Of a stretch of 64,000 nucleotides of DNA, positions 1 through 14,663 are shown piece by piece. The notes below the pieces were generated by a model, which ran no database searches, had not been told where the DNA came from, and saw nothing but the letters and a program-made list of their open reading frames with translations. Position 1 is the first letter of the stretch, and every line of letters starts with the position of its first letter. The DNA is from Glandiceps talaboti. Taxonomy: Eukaryota > Hemichordata > Enteropneusta > Spengelidae. The position numbers were made by a program, and so were the translations under genes. Location: the NCBI RefSeq assembly GCF_964340395.1, contig NC_135570.1, positions 5,728,322 through 5,792,321 of the forward strand, read 5' to 3'.

Positions 1-298
1 ATAATGTCTCCATTTCTCTATTAAGACTTGCACTAGTCCCTTTCGGAGATTTCTTTCATCTCATAATCTTAAAATATTTTACAATCTTTAAAATTTTGGT
101 TAGGTAAGACTAGAGTCGACTCAACTGGTTAAATGAAAACCCTCTGTACCAGTATGTCATATAAAACAATAAAGGTTACAGCAGTTACCAGGATCCACAT
201 CTCTTAGTCAAAGCATCATCATTCACAATTAAAGTAAATAAATTTTGCACTTCCTGAATTATTTACCTGTGAATATCTTTAAACCTGCTATCTGCAAC
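1..298. other. No recognised gene or element
   Basis: AT-rich sequence downstream of the big gene. I see no credible coding signal. Confidence 0.6.
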
Positions 299-498
299 TG
301 TGTTTGTAACTCAATACATTGAAAAAGCTAAGAAATAGTTTGTTATTTTACAAACATTTTGCACATATATTAATCTTTTGTTAGTTATTGAGTTTAATAC
401 AAACAAGGACTTGCCATATGTTGTTTCACATTGATTTCTCAAGTAGGAAGTCATGATAAAAATGAATACCCAATCCACATCTATATGACCATATTTAA
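299..498. mobile_element. Repeat family A copy 1 (small inverted-repeat element)
   Basis: It shares with the other copies the segments TTTGTTATT...ACAAACATTTT, AAGGACTTGCCATATGTTG, TTCAAGTAGGAAG-like and a CCAATCC-CATATGACCA end. It has degraded ends. Confidence 0.6.
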
Positions 499-534
499 GA
501 CAGCGTCTAGTTGAATACAAGTCAATAAGATTAA

Positions 535-940
535 AATTTGTCTGTTACGTTTGCTGTCCTTTGTTCTTTTGTGAGTGCTCATTACATACATTTGACACAA
601 TACCATAGGTTTTCCTGAACCCAATCTCGTACTTACAAGTAGCCAACCAGAATCCATCTTACAATATAACACGCAATGTTCAAAACTACCAAAAAGTAAC
701 AATAACACCGTTGTCTTTGCTCTGTGCTTGTTTTCTTTTTGATCAGCGCACTCTGAAGTACTGTACCTGTATGTTTCGGCGCATTACATGTTTTCATTGT
801 TTGAGTGAATTCACTCAGCGCTATTGTGTGGCTCGAGAATACACGTCTACTATTGACCGTTCTTCCGTAAAGAGATCGAATTGAACTGATAAAGAATAAA
901 TGAATACCTTGTTCTGTAAATGACACATCACTGGCTCCTT
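535..940. mobile_element. Repeat family B copy 1 (inverted-repeat element with GAGTGAATTCACTC core)
   Basis: Contains GTTACGTTTGCTGT, TGTTCTTTTGTGAGTGCTC, TTGACACAATACCATAGGTT, GTAGCCAACCAGAATCCAT and the palindrome GAGTGAATTCACTC at 803-816. Equivalent segments occur at 12585-12975 (in part inverted) and 46668-46865. No transposase; non-autonomous. Confidence 0.6.
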
Positions 941-2900
941 ACTCCTCCATAAACTGCCATTAAAGTCATCAAATATCATTGATTGAGACGTCGTTGTCAT
1001 GGTATACACAAAGGGATCGTTTAAAGTGTAGACAGTTGACACCAAGCAGTGTTATATTACAATCCAATGTAGTGGTTTTCTGTAAAGAAGATGTTTGAGG
1101 CGTGAAGCGTTTGTAGTTATCAATATTGTGACTTTTACTTTTATGTAGAGTCCAATTAGACATTTTCCTTATTTGTAGTGTAATAAGAGTGTAACCTCAT
1201 TTCGTTCTAGAAATTAAATGTATTGTTGTATGGATGCCTAATGACTCAAACTTAAGTTGTTTTCTATTGAATATTTGTTCTTGTACATGTTAATATTTCT
1301 GCATAAAATGTCATCTTATTGTCGTCACAAATAATTAACTAGAAATCTAAACTAAAATTCCTCTTGCATAGTACGGTTACTATACCAACAGAATGACAAC
1401 CATTCATTGATTCCAACAACAATGTTGTCAAGATTCCTATCATTCAAACTCCTGAACAGTAATTGCTCACAATTGAATGCATAACAAACAGAAGAATACC
1501 AAGTAACTCTTTCTCCATTACGCACCCATCTTCAAATGTATCTCATATGTCCATTCATTGCTCTTTTATGAATTGTCGATCATTAGGCAAAAATAAAAAA
1601 AATATTTGCTTCTGATAACATGACTTCAGAAAATAGGGTAGGTACATGTAGGTCAGGATTTGATTTGATTTGACATTTTATTTTTTTTAATCACTTCAAC
1701 CCAAAGGAAAGATACTCGTTGGTCACAATACTTCTGTAACAGTTGATGAATTTTAAATTGCATCTCATGCATCTCAGGACTTCTAGAGTAACGACTTTGA
1801 CATACTAGTACGTGACTGGAGGTGTTACAAAACATGTAAATTGCAAATACAGACTAGGTGTAAATCATAACGATACCGTATAGGAACTAAACTACTATAA
1901 TTTTGCCTCTTTCAATGATATGCTGTGAATAATCTGTAACTCTATACAGTACATGGATGTACACTGCTTTGTAACAACCTAATGTTTGGTTTGTTGTGAG
2001 CCGTCTCCTTAATATGCATATCCTAGAAGTCATTGGTTATTGAATGGATAAATACATTGCCGAGCCCATCACAACATGAAAATTAGCTCGATGGAATTTC
2101 TCAACTTTTGCTAGACCACTTTGAGCTAAGCGCAGCCCCTCAGTAGTGATTTTTGGTTGCCTTCACAGTGGCAGAATAGCCCTAGGGGTCTAGCATCAAG
2201 ATTAGTAATAGCACTACTAAAAAATATAAACCTTAGTTCAGTTGTGCTAAATATAGGGAAACCATGTCTTTTAGACTTTAATAGTAGAGTCTGCATAAAC
2301 TTAACATGTTTGTCTACTTACTTTAACTTGATGCTAGTGAAGCAATAAATATGTTTAATTGCTAGGTGGCTATAGGGAGCCCTCTAGTGGTTGATTTTGG
2401 ATTTACTTTGTTCTATACCACAATGCAACACTTGTCGCCATCTTGCCTTGCTATTATTTTTCTGCTTAAAATGTCGAAATAATTTTAAAAATTAGAAGAA
2501 AAAATTAAATAAATTTCCGACCGAACTACCCTATTTTTGTAATGATATGATCTATATACATTAATATCTAATGAATTATACACGAGTTCGACAATGCCAT
2601 CACCATACATGACATGTATATTCTATATGTCAACATTCTAATTGTAAATAAAGTTACAATGTTACATAAAAAGTGGCAATAACTTGAATAAGCCGTGCGT
2701 GACGTTCTGAGCCTAGCCTCAGTGAATATAACAATTTTCTGAAGTCATGTTATCGGGAAAAAAAACCTTTTTTTTTATTTTGCCTTATTGTGAAAGGTTT
2801 ACCTTTTGCTTGTTTCTTGACTGTTTGTATCATGTCTTCATGTCAGGTTCAGGCATCATGGATGACGTCTGCTTCTGCTTGCAAAACACCTTGCGGTTAT
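941..2900. other. Intergenic, no gene seen
   Basis: AT-rich unique-looking sequence; only short unsupported reading frames. Confidence 0.6.
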
Positions 2901-2908
2901 CGTGCACG

Positions 2909-3011
2909 TCACACTTCTGGTTGAGGTACAGGTTCAGGCTTCGCTTCTGGTTCTGTTTCTGGCTCCGGTGCTTCAGAAATGTCAGGCTCTGGTTCGAAAG
3001 TGTTGAACAAC
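2909..3011 (-). other. Weak candidate exon rich in Pro-Glu
   Basis: A good acceptor-like acattgcag is followed by an open stretch reading FNTFEPEPDISEAPEPETEP and further Pro/Glu repeats, then TGA at 2909-2911. The codon pattern looks protein-like, but there is no linked gene or known domain. It may be a relic or an exon of an unseen transcript. Confidence 0.2.
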
Positions 3012-6000
3012 CTGCAATGTACGTTTTGGAGTACCTTGAGCACAAAATCATGCTTCCATTTAAACCTACCGGTCAGACATTGACCTGCGGAGCTGCAGAC
3101 GACACCACTGCATAGAATTCTATTAACTGCGCATGCGCAATATTGATTTCGTGATATATTTCTCATGGGGTGTTTCTGTTTCTTGCTTATTTCTCGGGGT
3201 TATGGGATTACTTATGAGGTCACGAGACAACGCAATGTCAATAGCGCAATCAAATGTTCACCGCTGTGTTGATAGCTCCGTGTAGTTGAGTGTCATATTC
3301 TGGTTTGGCTTCACCAACTTTCTATCTTCTCATCTTGACTATAATCCACGCTTGTTATTCCATGTTACTGATTCAGTCTGTTCGCAATGCCAATAAATAT
3401 CGTAACATTCTTCATTATTCATGGGACAATGATGACTGAATCTACTGATTTTCTAAAAATCTCCATATTTGCCAGAAGAATTCACATTTTGCTTCATAAT
3501 ATGATATCAGTGTAAAATATGGACTCAATTCAAATGTATACACCCATGTTAACAAAGTCGAACTTTCATCTTAGAATTTTACCTTTGACCTTGACCTTTG
3601 TCTTCAAGGTTAAACAGTCAAACTCGGTTGTGTAGTCATATACTTTAACAATATTCAACACCTAGCTTGATAGTGATGGACAATTTGGTGTGTTTTATAA
3701 TACACTTTATGAATTTACTCACAAAACATAATAAAGAGATTGGTGCACCATATAATTTTTTTTAAAAATGAGATGTTTGTTATCTATAGAGTTTATCCTT
3801 CTGACATGTTACGTAAAACGTATCTCAAGACATGAAATAGAAATGATAGTCAAGAGCCCGAAATGATGAATTAAACTTAAAAGGGGGCAAAGACAACCTT
3901 TACATTTTGTGGACAGAAAGGTCAGAGATACTTTACATTGCAGATGGCATCCACACATCTTTATATACCCAACGACTAACTGTACGTACATCTGAGATAG
4001 TTACCTTCGGACAGGATTTCTTACCTTATAAATAAACCATTTGCCTTGTAAATGTCATTTTAGAGTAGAGTCAATTGCAAGTCGTTTGTAAATGTTTTCT
4101 GTACATAATTTATAGTTGACAATGTTAATATCAATGACTATGTCTGTGAGAATATTCGAAAATAACCAACTATCTACTAGACTAGTACACCTTGCATTGT
4201 ACAATGATCGAAGGATATCAACTCGTGTAACTAGGTTGCTATGTACTGTTGTTTTGAATTTGAATTGGAAAATGGATGAATATTAACTGGAACGTATGTG
4301 CACACCGAATCCTCACGTATTCAGAGTGATTTCAGTTAAAAGTGATGTTAAATCAATGACAATTTTTAAACTGATTAAATGCAGTCTCATAAACATTTTT
4401 CTTCCATTCATATAGATCACCTGGTGAGACAAACAGAGCGTATGTCTACTCAGCACGTGAGAAAGTGCTTGGTTAGAAAGTTACGCGAAAACTAACTGTT
4501 GTATTGTCGACATGATGTTTCCCTGAAGAAAAAACCTTGGCAATTGAGTGTTCTAATTAAACATTGGCGACTCCATACATGTAAACCATAATAGTTAATC
4601 TCAAAGAAATATTTGAAAGTAAATCTAAAGAGTGCAATGTTCAGATGGACAGGAAACAGGCTGCACAAATATTAAAGTAAACAAAAAAAAGATTGACATA
4701 TAGAGTCATTCAATGGTTTGGAGTACTTGATGAGAACTTGCTATCTAAAAACATTGATTGAAGCAGGAAGACGAGGCTTAAGATTTCATGAAGATGGGAA
4801 AGATACCGTGTGGCCATGACAGCTTAGCAATAGAATGTCGGATGCATCTGTTTTGATGAATGAGGAGATAAATCATTATCTCTTTAAACATCTTGCTCGC
4901 TTATTCTCGATGATCAGTTATTACTAGAATGGTGAATACTCTCTTCTACTTCAAAGTCATTTAAATCGTTTGTAAAAAACTTAAATCCAAATTACCTATT
5001 CAAGCTTTACTACAAAAATCATTTAAACTAAAGCATTGCACGTCTGACTTTATTTGTAATGCGATTTATCATTGTATTATTCTGAATACCGTTTCTACCT
5101 GTTTTCTAACTAATGCCTTATCTCATTCAATTTGTATGTTCTTCATATCGTTGTCTACAAACGTTTGATTTGTAATGCTGTGACTTCCAATGAATTATTT
5201 TATCTTATCACGCAATATCCTTGGATTTTTCCTGAAGGTAAAGTTAAAAGCTTATCATTCTATTTCAAATCATTAACCTGGTTTTGGAAGGATTTAGTTA
5301 CAAGGATTGTACGAGGTTTGTCATGCTAGCTGGAAAGTATACATGATATACACATCAATATTACAGTGCAGAGTATTAGAGTACAGTGTGGTACTTAGTT
5401 TGCATGATTAAAGTAAATATAACCATTTGAACTCAAAATGAACTGTTTGGTTAGTTCGTGACCTCATCTTAAAAAAATAAAAAATTGTGTGACTTATCTA
5501 TGGCAGTAAATAGGTGATCAGTATTGTTCTGGGTATCCATGCAAATTATGCATAACCTAGAACAAAACTATTATTGACAGAACCTAATTGCATGCATATT
5601 TGTGTCGAGGGATAACCCTTTTGTTCGAGTCATGGCGGTGGGGGGGGGGGGTCATAAGTAGGTGTCTAAATTGATTTATTTTACACATTGATCTAATTGC
5701 ACACTATCATCGTGTTATTACAAAGATTATATGCTAATATTTATATTCTAAAATTTGATCAGTTTGGCTACTTTAGTAATATTTTGATTCTTAAATATGT
5801 AGTTCGTGACGCTTCTTTGGACATATGCATTAAGTGACACAAATCTTGTACAGCACTAATACTCGGCTACCATCAAAAGAGGTACGATTTGAAAGGCATG
5901 CGTATAGTCGATTTTGAAAGTGGAATTTCGCTTACTTCTTTGCAGTATCATTTCACGCATGAGATTGTCACTCACGATTTCACTTCCATTGTTGTGTTCA

Positions 6001-6358
6001 GATCACAAAGTAACCAACCGTAGCTAACTGCAGTTTAGTGACTGAATACACGATTAGAGCATGAGCTTAATATCTAGAGTAGCTGCAGTCATTGAATAAC
6101 TACCTTCAAATTTAGTTCAATATCAGATGCATTATTACTAGATTTAGACGAAAGTCTTAAGCTCCTAAAAGTATTCATTACAATTCTGATCGTGTCATAA
6201 TGACTTTCTTTGTGGTATATAGCTCCCAATTCAGTAGATTCCTGTACAAACGTTAACACTACTATGACAAACAAACAAGATTCATATGTATTGTTTGTTT
6301 TATCTTCATTTTACGAGGAAGATTCGATAAAAGATTGCACTACATTAAAATTGATGGC
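3012..6358. other. Intergenic, no gene seen
   Basis: No domain-bearing reading frame. A palindrome TGCGCATGCGCA at 3128-3139 resembles an NRF-1 site, and there is a G run at about 5640-5652. Confidence 0.55.
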
Positions 6359-6611
<253 letters not shown>

Positions 6612-9600
6612 TACTGAAAAGCCGTGGAATTCTATTAACCTTTGAAACTGTCACCAGTGTTCACAACGTAGCAATTTGACGAATTAAAAAACTTTCTTTT
6701 TTTAAAGAAACGATTTAATTAAGATTATCTTTCAAATTGTTCAATTTTCTGTATGCAAGATCCCATACTTTTGACTGACTCAGGGGAAAACTGAGACTTT
6801 TCATAAATGGCCCTTGTTTTCATGAAAAAAGACAAGGTTGAAAATTGTTTTATTGTGTGGATTACTAGGCCGTATTACCTTATTTGTGATCACTAATAAC
6901 ATACACACACTAATCGTTTGATTGGAGTCAAATTGCTAATAGTATATCTATCCCGAAGCGCATACTGTGCCATGGGAACAGTTCAATGGATTTGATTAGA
7001 TAGTCGAATGAGTACCATACAGATGCCTTTATCGAGGAAAACTGCATTCATTTGCCTGTGATCGGGGTCATTTTATTAACCTCTGAACCAGATCTAATGG
7101 TTGTAGAGTTTGGAAATGCTTCTCGATTGAATTCACTGAAAACACTCCAATCGTATAAATCAAATACACTTTGGGTTATATCTCGATGCCATCAATTCCA
7201 CTCTGAAGTTCAATATACTTTTTACCCACTGACGAATATAATTTTTTTTAAAATATCATTTTACGCCAACAAAAATTACATTTCTATGGAAAACATAACA
7301 TGGGGTATCGTGTCTGATATCGACAATACGCTTTAGTACATAACAGTCATCCCATCGGTAGTGATACTGCTGGGTGTATGCAAAGATTCGAGATTCCTTT
7401 CAATATGATAATATTTAGACCCGTGTCTATGTTCATTTTGTATGCCAGCATCAGATGGCTATAACAGGGGTTATAAATGTTTCACAACTTACTGCCATCA
7501 CTAGTGATACAACCGTGACATATTTCTATTTTAAATAACAACTCCAAGGGAATTAGTCAAATCGCTGAAATAAATCTACGATGTTATAATGTTTACTGCA
7601 ATTAAGATACAAGACTCTAAAAGCAATACGCGAAAAAAGAAAATTGATGTTGACGGTGTGACCATGAACTCCATTCTAGATTGAATTTCAAGATCACTTT
7701 CTACGAGTATTCCGATAGCCCTTGGGTATTGATCTTAGTGACTACAGCTGCAACAGGAGTCCTCGTGACATATTTCCCTTACAACATGACTTTAACGGCT
7801 CTATAGATAACTAAAAGAGTCACTCAATATCAGGCCTCAAAGAATTCAATTATACATACCACAAAGTTTATTTTGCGGTGGTTGCACTGCCAGCGTAATT
7901 TTATCGATCAGTGGAGATGGTTTGCTGGCTCATAAAGTTTAGAACTAGGCTAGGGTATCACATAAATGGCAATAGTTTTTTAACACCACAATGTTATAAG
8001 TTTTGCATATAGTATAACTTCTGCATTGAATTATTGACTACATGTAATATGTGGATTTTAATTGGCTACCTACTTATTTGGATTAAGGATGGCAAAACAT
8101 GATTTAAAAAAGATATTACTTAACTATTATTAAAAAGTGAGGTGTCATTCAAAATATCCGAGTATCTTACCTATTAAAATCCCATGCATAATGTATACGT
8201 ATGACTTATAGATGATGTTAAAAGGTAAAGGTATTACTATTACCATTGGATTATGGAATAACGTAGTTAATTATAGCTGTAAGCTTTTTAAAAGTATGAA
8301 TTCGTAATTAATACTGTCTTTTTGACACTCTTTGAAATGTAAAATTATCTGCAGTGAAATTTTGAGTTTTATTTTGAGTATTAGCTCGCGCAGCGGCTCA
8401 CTGACTAGTACGCATGCGCGTCGTATATACTATGCGAAGACTACTATGCGAAAGCTCTATGCGAAAGTTTGTGCGAACAAAAATTGGTGGTTCTCCCAGG
8501 TATGCATTGCGGCGCGCAGTGACTACCCATGCGCCTTCCATATACTACGTGCAAATACGTACATTCTCCACGCGCTACCGTATCGTCATATAGCATAGGC
8601 GACATAACATCACCATGCATTGCAATATTGTAACAGTAGGCCTGTTGGCACGATTATCGTAACATTGTAACGAGTATCGAGGCATCACTGTACCTCAAAG
8701 AGAAATTGTTACACTATTTGGAAGTTTGATGCACGGCGGTACGCGATAAGGACCACTGATGACATAGCGCAGTTTAATTTCCGGGTTGTGGAATTGTGGT
8801 TTTGACATTTATATTGTCGATAATTGATTTTTTTACATGTTCTAAAAAGAATAACTACTTTCCTATGTTTGTTGGTACAGTAACATTCCTAAATCATCGA
8901 GTTGAATTGAGAAATCGTGATGTTTGGCAACATGTCAACAAAACATTTGTCCAATGACCAACGTACGTTGGTGGAGGGTCTATGATAAGTTGGCTGATTG
9001 AAAATGAACAATATTAATCTAATGGCTATGATAGTTTTTGAAACCAATAACTGCATAGAGTGTTGACTTTCTTTACTTCTCGTCCATGTCAGAGAATTAG
9101 ATGTCATTCAATAAAAAAAAATTTGATGGTCAATACCCCTGGAAAATGACCCAAATCAAGTGTATCAACCCTGGCCCAGCAGCAGCCGGTCACAAATGAA
9201 TCTACCCTATGCGAGCTTATGGGCTTTGCCTAGTTATGATATTATGTCACAAATATCTAAAAATGTTGAATAAGACTTATTAAAGAAGCTGTGTGATTAT
9301 AAGATTATTTTTGTATGCATCGCGGCATCCAATTCTTTTAATATCATAATATACCACTCTCAAACTCACGTGATTAGGAATATGTTTTCAGGACACTCTG
9401 TCGTACATTGTACTCTAAATACATTGAACTCTAAATATGGGATGTGCGCATCGCCAGTTTAGTTGAGGATGGGTAAAATTGCTAGATTTCCTTATTGGGG
9501 GAGACATTTTGAGCTGTAGAGTATACAATGCTTTGGGAAATACCATGAAGTGGCTAAAACTGAGTCAAGGTAAATCTTGATGTAGAAAGTTACACTTAGT

Positions 9601-12580
9601 TGGAGGAAATTTGAAATGTGTTGATGTAAATGTTGCGTATTTGCGTCTAATTACAAAAATATATCTCCTTATCAGAGCCAAGTGACAACGCTAGCATAGC
9701 AAGTGCAATTTTAAGTTGTGGCTTTTAAGTGCTGTAATGTATTATTGGACAACGAAATAAATGAAACCGAAAAAAACAGTGCCAGAAATACACTTGTTTC
9801 CATGGTAACTGCATTAATTATGGCATTAATTAACTTAGTCAGTTCTTGAAATTGCTTATTTGCATCTCATGATAGATATGGACAGGTCTCTGTACCCTAA
9901 AACCATAGTAACCAGATCTTATATTGCATTTTATGGACACTCACCCCTCGTTAAATTCTCTTTAATCGTTGTATTGAACACCTTTACTTCTATAAGTAAC
10001 ACTTAGGTTTACTTCTCTCGTAATTGCAGCACTCTCACTGATAAGAAATCAAGGTATATTTTCGGTGCAACACCCCGCTTGAATTCACAATGTGCATAAT
10101 ATGTTCAACACTACTTTCTGTTGATCGACACCATTTGGAAATATCTAAACCTTACAATCGTTCATCAACAAACCTATAGCAGGGGAACGTACTATTCGTG
10201 CAATACATGTAATTCAACGGACGTTGTGTATACATCTCGGCCTTACTTGTTTATATCGTGACTACTAGTAGGAATTTATAATATTGCATTGCATGCCCAG
10301 AGAGATAAAAAACAACCCACAAAAAGAATTCTCTCGAAATCAGACAAATGTCAACCGACCAATCGTTTGTTGTGCAACAATCTTTACAGTTGTAGTTTTT
10401 ATATGTTTTCAGTATTTTGAATTGGACATTGATTGATTTGATGTAGATATATAGTCTGTATTCAGACGCAGATTATTTTTTGTCGTATTCCTCAAAACCC
10501 TCTGAAATATGTTTTATTAAATACTAGTTGTGTGCAATACATAACCTATAACATACAATAAACATGTACAGTACTATACAGAAGGCGCGCTACTCATTCA
10601 CTGAGGACACGAACACCTAAAATATAATCTAGCGTCTGTCCTGACTTTATGGAACGTCCTATACTGCGCACACCATGTTTAATTCTATTAATTTCAGTGG
10701 CAACAATAGTATTAAAGATATATTAAAAAAGGTCAAGACGAGTGTTGACAGTCTAGTAGTACAGGCACACCCAAACATTTCTTATAATATCCTGTAAGAC
10801 GCCAAAGGCATTATACTTTCAGAACACGTCGAATATTGCTGTCTGAAATCTCCTTTATGCTAATAGACACCATCTGTGTTGTGGTAAATAAGCCGATTTC
10901 GTCATAATTGAAAACAAATAAGCCAGCTTAAAATTGGTGGGTGCTACATAAATGTTATAATTCACATTCAAAACAAGTAACTATAGATGCACGGCGAAAG
11001 AAAATCATTAACGAGTTAATGGAACACGTGGGGATAGCACAGATCCTGAAGGCACATGATGATACGATGTAATGACTTTCCTAAAACACATCTTACCGGT
11101 TACCTTCTTTAGTATTGTATAATTACATACAGTAATACCCAAATGACAATGACAGACATCTTCTACACACAATGTTCATCAGTTGATAGTGAATGTAAGG
11201 TTAGCGTATGAACGTTTTTGCCTATGGTTCTAGTAATCACAACATGAGTATATCATTTTTAATATTTTATACCATATTATGAAATTCTGAATTTTTGAGA
11301 GGATGCATGTCGATGTGGCAGTTCGAGATATTAAGTATATATACTTTATATGTACTTAATATATACTTTATACTTCAAGTATATATAATTTTAATGTCGT
11401 TATACAAGTATACAAGACTGATTGCTTCCTACACATTTCTAACTGCTGTAATGTTTATTATTTTTTTAACGGTGAAATATCTTCCTATTTCTAATTCAGT
11501 GTCTATTATCTGTTATCCCAAGATTATTTACATATGTAAATTCATATCCCCTGAAAGCTCTTGAAAGTTTGAAAGCTCTTGCTATTACCGTCTTTATAGG
11601 TTCACCATTATGCATTACACCAACACAGGGATATGGACTCTCCCTTTCCCATTCAAGATTTCCGCCATCGTGGCGCTAGGCCTAAATTTTGAACATCTTT
11701 GATGTGGATTTTCGAACTATAGCTATAAGGTTTTCTATATTAGCTGTTCCTTAATGAATACGGTAATTACCGACTCTGGCAATGAACCGGTTGGCGTCAG
11801 ATTAACGAATGTGTCTTACAGGTCATTGATAATATAGAATAGCAGACATGCATATCTATTTGCAACTGGGGAAATTAGTCCCAATTCATGCTGTCTAATT
11901 AGAATCTGCCATTGAATCCTGTAAATAATTACATTTTTGTAACTATTTGTGACATTCTCGGCTTCTTGTATAAATAATACTTAGATGTAAAGATATACCT
12001 GCACCTATCTGAGTGTTGATTTTCACAAAGAAAACGTAGGTATTATATTTATTTAGCGTGACTGTTATTAAACTGTTGTTATCGAATTCACACGCAGTAT
12101 AAAATATTTACACGATGGCGTGCTTGCATCTATTAAAATTGTTTCCTCCCAGTTTCACTTGATGTAAACAGCTCATCAGCACTCCAGACATAAGACCACT
12201 TTACAACGTAACATGCTAATACCACTTAAGCCAGCATGAATTATTGCTTATTTTTGACACAATAATAATAAAGACTGTTCGAATCAAACCTGTTCTCTTG
12301 GGCATGTAAAATACTTGATTTTCACTTTGGGCATTAAGATGTACTAGTCTCAACACTTTCAAGTAATGTTCTTAGATGTACGAACTTAACATTTCTAATT
12401 GTCCCTGCCCAGGTGCAGACATTGATTTTTTTATTACTCTACTCGGCTCTTTACGACAGTATTCAACTCTGCTCAGGGCTTCTGTACTGTAAATATGTTC
12501 TCATCGATATTCGTTAAGTCTGTCTATTCTCTAAGCGATGATCAAGCTGATTAAAATCCGATGTAGTGTACAAGTCGCGA
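6612..12580. other. Intergenic, no gene seen
   Basis: Six kilobases without a supportable gene. A CpG-richer patch at about 8385-8770 includes ACGCATGCGCG; an imperfect palindromic TA-rich stretch lies at about 11325-11395. Confidence 0.55.
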
Positions 12581-12584
12581 TTTC

Positions 12585-12975
12585 GTTTTGGCTGTTACGT
12601 TTACTGTTTGTTCTTTTGTGAGCGCTCGTTACATATGACACAATACAAGTTTTCCCGAGCCACACGAAAGCACTGAGTGAATTCACTCAATCAATGAAAA
12701 TGCGGAATGCACTGAACCATATGGGTACAGTACTTCAGAGCACGCTGTTCAAAAAGAGCAGGAGCACAGCGCGCAGACAACGATGTTATTGTTTGGTGGT
12801 TCGCTTTCTTTCAATTTCGAATGTCGAGTGTTATGTTGTAAAACAGATTCTGGTTGGCTACTCGTAAGTACGAAAACATATGGTATTGTGTTAGATGTAT
12901 GTAATGAGCACTCACAAAAAAAAAACCCCACAATGACAGTAAATGGAACAGCCAAAAAGAAATCACGATGTGTAC
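12585..12975. mobile_element. Repeat family B copy 2
   Basis: Best preserved copy: the ends GTTACGTTTACTGT...TTCTTTTGTGAGCGCTC and GAGCACTCAC...TGACAGTAAATGGAAC are inverted repeats; the GAGTGAATTCACTC palindrome is at 12675-12688. Confidence 0.65.
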
Positions 12976-13004
12976 AGTACTTCGGATTACAACAGAACAC
13001 TCAA

Positions 13005-13115
13005 CATTCGAAATTCATTGATTTATTCAAGTAGGAAGCCATGATTAACTTGTTTTACAAAATAAATATCCATAATAAATACCAAATCCTCATCCATATG
13101 GCCATTTCAAATAAT
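13005..13115. mobile_element. Repeat family A fragment (copy 2)
   Basis: TTCAAGTAGGAAGCCATGAT, TGTTTTACAAAATAAA and CAAATCCTCATCCATATGG match one half of family A. Adjacent to a family B copy, as at 299-940. Confidence 0.65.
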
Positions 13116-14559
13116 ATTGGGCAGTTTTATTGTGCTGTATTGTATTTCTAAATACACGAACACATACACACCTGATTATCTTCTACAAAAACTTTATTTT
13201 AATAATGAAATGCTGAATACATTAATAATGTACAGAAATACACTGTAGCCTCTATATAACAAACCAATCTGTGATGTGGTATTCACAGGGAGAAGCATAC
13301 ATTATATAGCTTCAATCAATCATTTTCAAACTGCTGTAATCTTTCCCTCCTCTGTTTGTGTTTACCATGTTAGCAAATTTATTTTGATTGCAGTAAGCTG
13401 TTTGAAGTTCAGATCTTCAAATTATTTATTCATGGTGTACTTTGGGTCAAAGGTCAATTTTCCATAATACAATGGAAACTTTATTGAGTGAGAATTTGGT
13501 AACAACGACCAAGTACATTCATTACACATGCAATATGTCACCAACTTTCTTAAACCCACAAGTGTCTGTGATGCAGGAGGTTTGCTACACACAGGTTATA
13601 GTGCATTAGTACTGGCATAGTTAAAAAGTACAGATCGGGTAATAATAATTCCATATTTACATATGTTATGCTGAGAGATTAGGTTAATATATTTATTAAT
13701 ATAATACTTATTATAAAGAGAAACTGACCCAGTTAAAGGGACATAGTCCACAATTTGACAGTCTTTCATGTTTTATTTCAGTTTTCAAAGGAAACATTCT
13801 TAAAAGCCCACATTTCAATTCGTTATTCTAGCAGGGCCCAAATGCTTCAAGACAAAGATTTGAACAGATGTTGAGTTTTTCAAATAAGCCAAACTGTGAA
13901 CTGTGTACCTTAAATATTAATACTGGTGGTGAATAATTGGAGACCCAAAATTTGACATCATTTCTATGTAATCACAGAATTGACTGGTTTTGATTCTTAT
14001 GTCAATATACTAGATTGTGTGATACAATACTTTGATGGGATATATAAAATTATTAATATATGCGTAATCCTGTAGTGCACTACGACAAAGTCTACATTTT
14101 ATGCTTTCAAGTTTATTTGAAGAAAAGTCAATTAATCTCTTTGATGTATGCAAATTTAATCCAAATTCATATAGTGTGGTTTCTTGAGTTAATAACAGGT
14201 GTCACTTTGAACATTTCCGGTCGCAAAACGCTAACAAAAACAAAAGAATCACACATTTGGCCTATGAGGGCAGTCTTTCTCCACTCCATTGATTGGTACA
14301 AAATGAATGATGAATGTTTCTAAATCTTTAACAAAAAACCATGGAAAAATATAACACTATGTATGTAAAATACTATAAAGCAATCTAAAGTAACTGTAAA
14401 TCTGAAATCATTGCTTTGTTTTCACAAAATGAAAACAATCGTTTTGTTTATACACAACATTTGAGATGTTTTGTCTATACACATACAAAAACAAGTGATA
14501 TGTAATTTCGCCAAAAGTTCGAAACTATTAGCATAAATTTCAATAATCGTCAATTCTTA
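13116..14559. other. Unassigned AT-rich sequence; possible extended 3' UTR
   Basis: No recognised repeat or coding region. AATAAA on the minus strand near 13195 would allow a long alternative 3' UTR for the big gene; this is speculative. Confidence 0.4.
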
Positions 14560-14663
14560 AACCCAGAAAATACAGTTTTATTTAGTATGGCATATGTACA
14601 TTCTTCCAAATCAGATACTGTGTATTGTCTTCAGAGTTGTCAAGCAGGTCATACGTCAAAGCT
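14560..14663 (-). other. Candidate terminal 3' UTR exon with polyadenylation signal
   Basis: A strong acceptor (tttgtttcttctatttcag) precedes 14663 and AATAAA lies at 14577-14582. With a donor at 15271 this would be the last exon, entirely untranslated because the stop is in the previous exon. The end is approximate; the UTR could extend further left. Confidence 0.4.

Noticed and set aside
2085-2400. Possible small inverted-repeat element (CTAGCATCAAG / CTTGATGCTAG)
   Set aside because: Only about 11 bp of the arms match and no second copy was seen.
2747-3115. Plus-strand 122-codon frame
   Set aside because: Shadow of the Pro/Glu-rich minus-strand patch; rich in Phe/Arg/Cys as expected from its complement.
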